Shown here: positions 56,734-64,000 of the stretch, piece by piece
Numbering within the stretch: position 1 is the stretch's first letter
How the letters are laid out: each line of letters begins with the position of its first letter
Assembly: GCF_009923995.1 (NCBI RefSeq)
Contig: NZ_RFSK01000014.1
Coordinates: forward strand, 1 to 64,000
Direction: 5' to 3'
DNA from: Janthinobacterium sp.
Lineage (GTDB): Bacteria; Pseudomonadota; Gammaproteobacteria; Burkholderiales; Burkholderiaceae_D
Length of the DNA: 64,000 nt
The notes under the pieces: model-generated
The model's input: only the letters and a program-made list of their open reading frames with translations
Told to the model about the DNA's origin: nothing
The model's database searches: none
Translations under genes and position numbers: made by a program

Positions 56734-57183
56734 ATGACCATAGCAGACAACAGAAAAGCATTCCACGACTACTTTATCGAGGATCGCTACGAAGCGGGTA
56801 TCGCCCTGGAAGGCTGGGAAGTCAAAGCCATCCGTGACGCCCGCGTGCAAATCAAGGAAGCCTACGTCGTCGTCCGCGGCGACGAGCTATTCCTGTTCGG
56901 CGCGCACATCAGCGCCTTGCCGACCGCCTCCACGCATATCCACCCGGAAGCCGTGCGCACGCGCAAGCTGCTGCTGCACCGCGCGGAAATCGACAAACTG
57001 ATCGGCAAGGTGGAACGTTCCGGCTATACCCTGGTGCCGCTCAACCTGCATTTCAAGGGCGGCCGCGTGAAATGCGAGATCGGCCTGGCAAAAGGCAAGA
57101 AGCAGCACGACAAGCGGGCCGCCGAACGCGACCGCGATGGCGCGCGCGAAGTACAGGCGGCAATGAAGACGCACCGCCGCTGA
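56734..57183 (+). CDS. smpB: SmpB, tmRNA-binding protein
   Basis: A 149-residue protein with all family marks: Asn-Arg-Lys-Ala-x-His-Asp-Tyr-Phe near the N-terminus, Gly-Trp-Glu-Val-Lys-Ala-Ile-Arg near 28, Leu-Leu-Leu-His-Arg-x-Glu-Ile near 81, Gly-Leu-Ala-Lys-Gly-Lys-Lys-x-His-Asp-Lys-Arg near 117. It delivers tmRNA to stalled ribosomes in trans-translation. Followed by a terminator. Host gene. Confidence 0.97.
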   Translation: MTIADNRKAFHDYFIEDRYEAGIALEGWEVKAIRDARVQIKEAYVVVRGDELFLFGAHISALPTASTHIHPEAVRTRKLLLHRAEIDKLIGKVERSGYTLVPLNLHFKGGRVKCEIGLAKGKKQHDKRAAERDRDGAREVQAAMKTHRR

Positions 57184-57216
57184 TACGGCAAGGCATCTCG
57201 CGACAATACCAACAGG

Positions 57217-57241
57217 CCCGGCTATATGCCGGGTTTTCTTT
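57217..57241 (+). terminator. rho-independent terminator of smpB
   Basis: CCCGGC-TATAT-GCCGGG followed by TTTTCTTTT, 35 bases after the smpB stop. Confidence 0.85.
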
Positions 57242-57472
57242 TGCCAATTACGGCTGGCAGGCGGAAAATAAAAACAATGTAATGGGGGCGTAACGGAGGG
57301 ATGATACAAAAAGGCGGGAGAAGAAATTGGTATTATTAAAAATACCATGAAGATAAGCGGGAAGAAATCAGGCCGGCGACGGCGAATAAATGGAAAGTTC
57401 CGGATGCTTGCATGCTGCCTTGTATTCCACCTGCACTACCACGCAGGACAAGCATCCGAATGAAGGGGTAGA
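57242..57472. other. intergenic region between smpB and hns
   Basis: About 230 bases without a gene. It holds GGTATT-ATTAA-AATACC (about 57330-57347) and a long-arm pair GGATGCTTG … CAAGCATCC (about 57398-57460), which may form the 3' end structure of the leftward hns message. Confidence 0.5.
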
Positions 57473-57781
57473 TTACACCTTCAGCAGATCACGCGACTTG
57501 CCCGAATCGGTCCATTCCTTGACCCATTTCGGTTGACGGCCACGGCCAGTCCATTGCTGCGTCGGATCATCGGGATTGCGATAACGTACGGCAACAGCGC
57601 CGGTTTTAGCGCGGATACCCGTACCAACGAGGTCTTTTACCGAAACGCCGACGCTTTGTGCAATCGCCAGGATTTGCTCGCGCGCCTTGGACAGGTCGTC
57701 CTGTTCGCGTTTTTTCATCTGCTTCTTGATGTCGTCCTGCAGCGTGCGCAGTTCGGACAGGGATAAGCTGGACAGATCCAT
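57473..57781 (-). CDS. H-NS family nucleoid protein
   Basis: A 102-residue protein of betaproteobacterial H-NS type: N-terminal dimerisation helix (Leu-Ser-Glu-Leu-Arg-Thr-Leu-Gln-Asp-Asp-Ile), linker, and C-terminal DNA-binding motif Tyr-Arg-Asn-Pro-Asp-Asp-Pro-x-Gln-Gln-Trp-Thr-Gly-Arg-Gly-Arg-x-Pro-x-Trp. It should silence A+T-rich DNA, including the A+T-rich prophage cargo nearby. Its own upstream region is A+T-rich, which fits autoregulation. Confidence 0.93.
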   Translation of the reverse strand: MDLSSLSLSELRTLQDDIKKQMKKREQDDLSKAREQILAIAQSVGVSVKDLVGTGIRAKTGAVAVRYRNPDDPTQQWTGRGRQPKWVKEWTDSGKSRDLLKV

Positions 57782-58418
57782 GATATTTCCTTGTATGAGT
57801 TGAAAAATATAACTGAACAGTTAAATTCTATCCAATTGTAACGCGACTGAGGTGATTTTTCTTGAAATTTGATTGTTTTTTACAATTCTTTTAGCAAAAA
57901 ACCTACGTTCCACGGCCATGAGACGATCCCCTTCCCAATTCTGGAGCGGGCACAGCGACAGGATAGTTAGCATATATTCCCTGCTTGGGTGAATACGATA
58001 CGGGACGATACACGGCATTTATTTTGCAGCACTTTTTGTTTCATTGCAATTTATAGTAATTGCAAATGACAATTCAAAATACAGCCGGGAGCAATACTAT
58101 CACCGATTACCGATCCTGCACCGGGAAAAGCCCGAGCAGGCAAACGGATATAACTGCATTGCCTGCCCGGCATGTCCGCAGGCCTCCACTTTAATCGAAA
58201 ACCGTAATAAGCACTGCACCGCAGCACATAATACGGACAGTGGCTGCAGCATAGCATGAAGAGAATCCAGCCACGCATGCATTCAAACACCCTGTCGTCC
58301 ACGGATATTGCCAGGGTACAAATGCAAACCGCCCACCATTTCAGGCGGGCGGCATATCGACAGCGATGCGGCGAACTTACCAGGGACTTACTATTAATTG
58401 ACTAGTCAGGCTGGAAAC
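57782..58418. other. long A+T-rich intergenic region upstream of hns
   Basis: About 640 bases without a convincing gene. The first 300 are strongly A+T-rich with runs of A and T, as expected of an H-NS-bound promoter region. Near 58330-58353 CCGCCC…GGGCGG, with TTTGCATTT following on the minus strand, may be the terminator of the qmcA-nfeD unit. Confidence 0.5.
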
Positions 58419-59363
58419 TCAGGGAATCGCCACGCCGCTTTTCGGCTTCTGGCTTTTGACCACCTGCATCGCCGTCGCGATCAGACCGCTCATGTCGCCC
58501 AGGTTGGCAGGCACGATAATCGAGTTATTCGTTTTTGCCAGTTGCGCAAACGCGCTTACATACTGTTCAGCAACTTTCAGGTTGACCGCATCTTCGCCGC
58601 CCGGCTCGCGGATGGCGGCGCCTACCTGGCGTAGAGCCTCGGCACTGGCTTGCGCCAGGGCCACGATGGCCGTGGCCTGCCCTTCGGCGCGATTGATGGA
58701 GGCCTGCTTCTCGCCTTCCGAGCGGGCAATGGCGGCTTCACGCTCGCCGCTGGCGATATTGATCTGCTCCTGCTTGCGCCCTTCCGAGGCGGCGATCAGG
58801 GCACGCTTTTCGCGTTCTGCAGTGATTTGCGCCTGCATGGCATGCAGGATTTCCTTCGGCGGCGTCAAATCCTTGATTTCATAGCGTAATACCTTGACGC
58901 CCCAATTGGCGGCCGATTCATCGATGGCATTCACGATGGCCGTATTGATATGGTCGCGTTCTTCAAAAGTCTTGTCGAGTTCCATCTTGCCAATGACGGA
59001 ACGCAAAGTGGTCTGCGCCAGCTGCGTAATGGCCGCAATGTAATTCGACGAGCCATATGAGGCGCGCATGGCATCGGTGATCTGGAAATACAGAATCCCG
59101 TCCACCTGCAATTGCGTGTTATCGCGCGTAATGCACACCTGTGGCGGCACATCGAGGGGAATTTCCTTGAGCACGTGCTTGTAAGCGATGCGGTCAACAA
59201 AAGGCACGACGATATTCAAGCCTGGCCCCAGTACCGCGTGGAATTTACCCAACCGCTCCACTACCCAGGCATGCTGCTGCGGCACCACATTGACCGTCTT
59301 GAAGACAAATACCAATGCCAGCAATAACAAGATCAGCGACACGCTTCCGATGCTTACTTCCAT
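58419..59363 (-). CDS. SPFH/Band 7 membrane protein (QmcA/paraslipin type)
   Basis: A 314-residue protein: one N-terminal membrane helix (residues 6-24), Val-Pro-Gln-Gln-His-Ala-Trp-Val-Val-Glu-Arg-Leu-Gly-Lys at 28-41, the SPFH domain with Gly-Leu-Asn-Ile-Val-Val-Pro-Phe-Val-Asp, then a long Ala/Glu/Lys coiled coil. It forms large membrane-bound oligomers. It stands 15 bases after the nfeD gene, the normal partner. Confidence 0.93.
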   Translation of the reverse strand: MEVSIGSVSLILLLLALVFVFKTVNVVPQQHAWVVERLGKFHAVLGPGLNIVVPFVDRIAYKHVLKEIPLDVPPQVCITRDNTQLQVDGILYFQITDAMRASYGSSNYIAAITQLAQTTLRSVIGKMELDKTFEERDHINTAIVNAIDESAANWGVKVLRYEIKDLTPPKEILHAMQAQITAEREKRALIAASEGRKQEQINIASGEREAAIARSEGEKQASINRAEGQATAIVALAQASAEALRQVGAAIREPGGEDAVNLKVAEQYVSAFAQLAKTNNSIIVPANLGDMSGLIATAMQVVKSQKPKSGVAIP

Positions 59364-59378
59364 AATCTACTCTCCAGG

Positions 59379-59795
59379 TTATCCAACAATCAAACGGCTG
59401 CCACGCACGGCACGTATGGTGTAATGACCGGCTTGCGTATCGCTGCCGGGTATCAATTCCACATCCCACAAGGCGCCGCGATACATGACGCGCGCCGCGC
59501 CATCGACCCAATGCGCCACGGCCACGCTTTGGCCGATATCGAGATTCACATTCGGATCCTGGGCCGCATCGCGCCGCGCCGCCTTGCCAAAGCGGCTGCG
59601 CCGCAATAACAAGGTAGCGGCCACGCCGACTATGGCGGCCGTCACGGCCTGCCAGCTGCCATTGCCGCCCGCCAGCGCCACCAATCCGCCCGCACTGATG
59701 CCGATGGCAATCATCAGCAGATAAAACGTGCCAGTAAACAATTCCAGGATCAATACCGCGCCAGCGGCCACAAACCAGCCTACCCATTCAGCCAT
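59379..59795 (-). CDS. NfeD-type membrane protein
   Basis: A 138-residue protein from ATG 59795 (GGAGG upstream). Membrane helices at about 5-45 and 50-65, then a C-terminal OB-fold (Gly-Gln-Ser-Val-Ala-Val… Val-Met-Tyr-Arg-Gly-Ala-Leu-Trp-Asp-Val-Glu-Leu). Short NfeD proteins work with SPFH proteins encoded downstream, as here. Confidence 0.9.
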   Translation of the reverse strand: MAEWVGWFVAAGAVLILELFTGTFYLLMIAIGISAGGLVALAGGNGSWQAVTAAIVGVAATLLLRRSRFGKAARRDAAQDPNVNLDIGQSVAVAHWVDGAARVMYRGALWDVELIPGSDTQAGHYTIRAVRGSRLIVG

Positions 59796-59823
59796 GATGC
59801 CTCCATCTTTTGAATCCAAAAAT

Positions 59824-59858
59824 AAAAAACCCCGCAGCCTATATAAGCGACGGGGTTT
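59824..59858 (-). terminator. terminator downstream of dps
   Basis: Stem CCCCG/CGGGG; on the minus strand it is followed by TTTTTTATT. It separates the dps gene from the nfeD-qmcA unit and lies just upstream of the nfeD start. Confidence 0.8.
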
Positions 59859-59971
59859 GATGCGCAGTACTGCCTGATATTATTCTTGCCACACACCTAT
59901 ATACAAGCAGTCTAACGCAATTCCTGATGGCGTCAATAGTCAGGGGCGAATTAGCGCCGCCGGCCAGGCGT

Positions 59972-60469
59972 TTATTCCTCCAGCAGGCTGCGCAGCATCC
60001 ACGCGGTCTTTTCATGCAGGTCCAGGCGCTGCGTGATCAGGTCGGCCGTCGGCTGGTCATTGGCTTTCTCCAGCAGCGGGAACAGGCGGCGCGCCGTGCG
60101 CGCGGTCGCTTCCTGCGCCACCACCAGGTGGCTGACCATCTCCAGCGCCGGCGGCACGCCGTCGATTTCCTTGATCGAGGCCAGCTTGACGAATTCCTTG
60201 TAGGTGCCCGGCGCCGGGTAGCCGAGGGCGCGGATGCGCTCGGCGATCAGGTCCAGCGCGCCCCACTGTTCCGTGTACTGGGTCATGAACATCAGGTGCA
60301 GGGTGTTGAACATCGGTCCCTTGACGTTCCAGTGGAAATTGTGGGTCATCAGGTACAAGGTGTAGCTGTCGGCCAGCAGGCCGGACAGGCCCTCCGCGAT
60401 CTTCGCGCGGTCCGCTTCCGAAATGCCGATGTCGATCTTTGCAGCTTTGGTCGGTTTCTTGCTTGCCAT
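59972..60469 (-). CDS. dps: Dps ferritin-like DNA-protection protein
   Basis: A 165-residue protein (ATG 60469, GGGAG upstream). Basic N-terminal tail, then the Dps helices with His-Asn-Phe-His-Trp-Asn-Val near residue 43, Met-Phe… Glu-x2-Asp-x-Ile-Ala-Glu-Arg-Ile-Arg-Ala-Leu-Gly near 68-80, the ferroxidase residues. Dps stores iron, binds DNA and protects against peroxide. Confidence 0.95.
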   Translation of the reverse strand: MASKKPTKAAKIDIGISEADRAKIAEGLSGLLADSYTLYLMTHNFHWNVKGPMFNTLHLMFMTQYTEQWGALDLIAERIRALGYPAPGTYKEFVKLASIKEIDGVPPALEMVSHLVVAQEATARTARRLFPLLEKANDQPTADLITQRLDLHEKTAWMLRSLLEE

Positions 60470-60578
60470 ATGAACTCCCGTCAATGTGTTGGTGGAATCA
60501 TTTTAGCTGATCTTGCGCTTCCTCATCATTCATGCGCGTGCGCCATCCGCCGCGGACTTGATGCAGGTGACGGCGCAT

Positions 60579-60616
60579 AAAAAAACCCGCTGCCAGGGAC
60601 CGGCAGCGGGTTTTTT
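60579..60616 (-). terminator. terminator downstream of ppsA
   Basis: CCCGCTGCC-AGGGACC-GGCAGCGGG, nine pairs, with A-run on one side and T-run on the other. It ends the leftward ppsA transcript and could also act in the other direction. Confidence 0.9.
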
Positions 60617-60635
60617 CAGGAAGTGCGAAAGACGC

Positions 60636-63065
<2,430 letters not shown>

Positions 63066-63217
63066 AATGACACCCTTACTGATGATAGAAATCTTTACGC
63101 GAGGCGCACAGACAGTCTTCTTGTTATTCTTGGCGTCGTGCAGCACAATCATACCGTTACAGCCATTTTACCTTGTGCGGCGCAAATTGACGACGCACAA
63201 TCTTGATCCGAAGACCC

Positions 63218-64000
63218 ATGACACAAGAACCACGCCCCCCTCTGCCCTCCGCGGCCCGCACCGTTTTCTTTGTTTCGGACGGTACCGGCATCACCGCCGA
63301 GACTTTCGGCCACTCGGTGCTGACGCAGTTCGAACTGCGTTTCCGCCAGATCCGCCTGCCCTTCATCGACACCATGGACAAGGCCTACGAGGCGGCGCGC
63401 AAGATCAATGAAGCCTTCGCCGCCGATGGCCAGAAGCCCATCATCTTCTCGACCCTGGTGAAAAGCGATTTGTCGGCCGTGATCCGCAAGTCCAGCGGCA
63501 TGCACATGGACCTGATCCAGACCTTCGTCGCCCCGCTGGAGCAGGAGCTGGGCGTGATGTCCACCCACACCATCGGCCGCTCGCACAATATCGTCGACAG
63601 CGAGGAGTACAAGAACCGCATCGAGGCGATCAACTATTCGCTGGCGCATGACGACGGGCAGTCGCACAAGAACCTGTCATCGGCCGATGTCATTCTGGTG
63701 GGTGTTTCCCGCTCTGGCAAGACCCCGACCAGCCTGTATCTGGCGATGCAGTACGGCATCAAGGCGGCCAACTATCCGCTGATTCCTGATGATTTCGAGC
63801 GCGAGAAGCTGCCCACGGCCCTGCACGAATTTAAGAATAAAATTTTCGGATTGAGCATTACGCCCGAACGTTTGTCGGAAATACGCAACGAAAGACGGGC
63901 TGGCAGCAAGTATGCGGCCATTGAAAACTGCCGCTACGAGGTCAACGAGGCGGAAAAGATGATGAAACGCGAAGGCATCCGCTGGCTGTCCTCGACCACC
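63218..64000 (+). CDS. ppsR: PEP synthase regulatory protein, C-terminus missing
   Basis: 261 codons from ATG 63218 run into the window edge with no stop, so the gene is partial. Family landmarks: Val-Ser-Asp-Gly-Thr-Gly-Ile-Thr-Ala-Glu-Thr near residue 19 and Gly-Val-Ser-Arg-Ser-Gly-Lys-Thr-Pro-Thr-Ser near 160 (P-loop). The protein is a bifunctional kinase/phosphorylase that switches PEP synthase off and on by ADP-dependent phosphorylation. Divergent arrangement with ppsA is conserved. Confidence 0.95.
   Translation, partial: MTQEPRPPLPSAARTVFFVSDGTGITAETFGHSVLTQFELRFRQIRLPFIDTMDKAYEAARKINEAFAADGQKPIIFSTLVKSDLSAVIRKSSGMHMDLIQTFVAPLEQELGVMSTHTIGRSHNIVDSEEYKNRIEAINYSLAHDDGQSHKNLSSADVILVGVSRSGKTPTSLYLAMQYGIKAANYPLIPDDFEREKLPTALHEFKNKIFGLSITPERLSEIRNERRAGSKYAAIENCRYEVNEAEKMMKREGIRWLSSTT

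Overview
The window is about 55.8 kb of a lambda-like (siphovirus-type) prophage, cut by the left window edge, followed by about 8 kb of host chromosome. The host block (rnfH, ratA, smpB, an H-NS-type protein, an SPFH protein with an NfeD partner, dps, ppsA diverging from ppsR) and the high G+C point to a betaproteobacterium. Oxalobacteraceae (Janthinobacterium/Massilia type) is my best inference; no rRNA or other marker in the window proves it.

Layout. Positions 1-21000, all read leftward: a late structural module, from right to left metallopeptidase, small and large terminase (DUF2280, Walker/Mg2+ ATPase), DUF4055 portal, Mu gpF-like head protein, scaffold, major capsid, head-tail connectors, tail terminator, tail tube, the lambda G/GT-type tail chaperone pair with a visible -1 slippery site, a 1854-residue tape measure and the start of the tail tip. 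Tail fibres and lysis genes, if present, lie beyond the left edge. Positions 21000-24400 are a junction zone with small genes on both strands and several terminators. Positions 24400-38023, read leftward: the early/replication operon, starting at a cro-like gene and including a CII-position HTH protein, a GIY-YIG protein, a PP-loop sulfurtransferase, a YbcO-like nuclease, a helicase-methyltransferase fusion, O-like and P-like replication proteins, a DUF1064 nuclease and a zinc-finger protein in the position of a late antiterminator.

Positions 38024-42300 are the immunity region. A LexA/CI-type repressor is flanked by two operator clusters sharing the palindrome TTAGG-N4-CCTAA. Between repressor and second cluster, where lambda carries rexAB, lie a secreted protein, a HipA-like kinase and a translationally coupled partner, closed by a terminator. 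From a promoter whose spacer contains the operator (42265-42293) the rightward operon runs through many small overlapping genes, a strongly structured non-coding stretch with a tRNA-like element, RecT, a YqaJ exonuclease, NinB, an RdgC protein fused to an FtsK gamma domain, Gp37/Gp68, ASCH-like and MazG-like proteins, excisionase and integrase. This order matches the lambda PL operon (recombination, then xis, then int).

The prophage is rich in morons, many antisense to the operon around them and A+T-rich: an HNH protein, a possible uracil-DNA-glycosylase-like protein, a possible PD-(D/E)XK protein, two related membrane proteins, a DUF1488 protein and the rex-position cassette. The strongest leads are the rex-position HipA-like kinase pair, the RdgC-FtsK gamma fusion, the structured RNA with tRNA-like element, helically phased iterons inside the O-like gene, an in-frame amber codon in a small early gene, and a predicted leaderless cro message.
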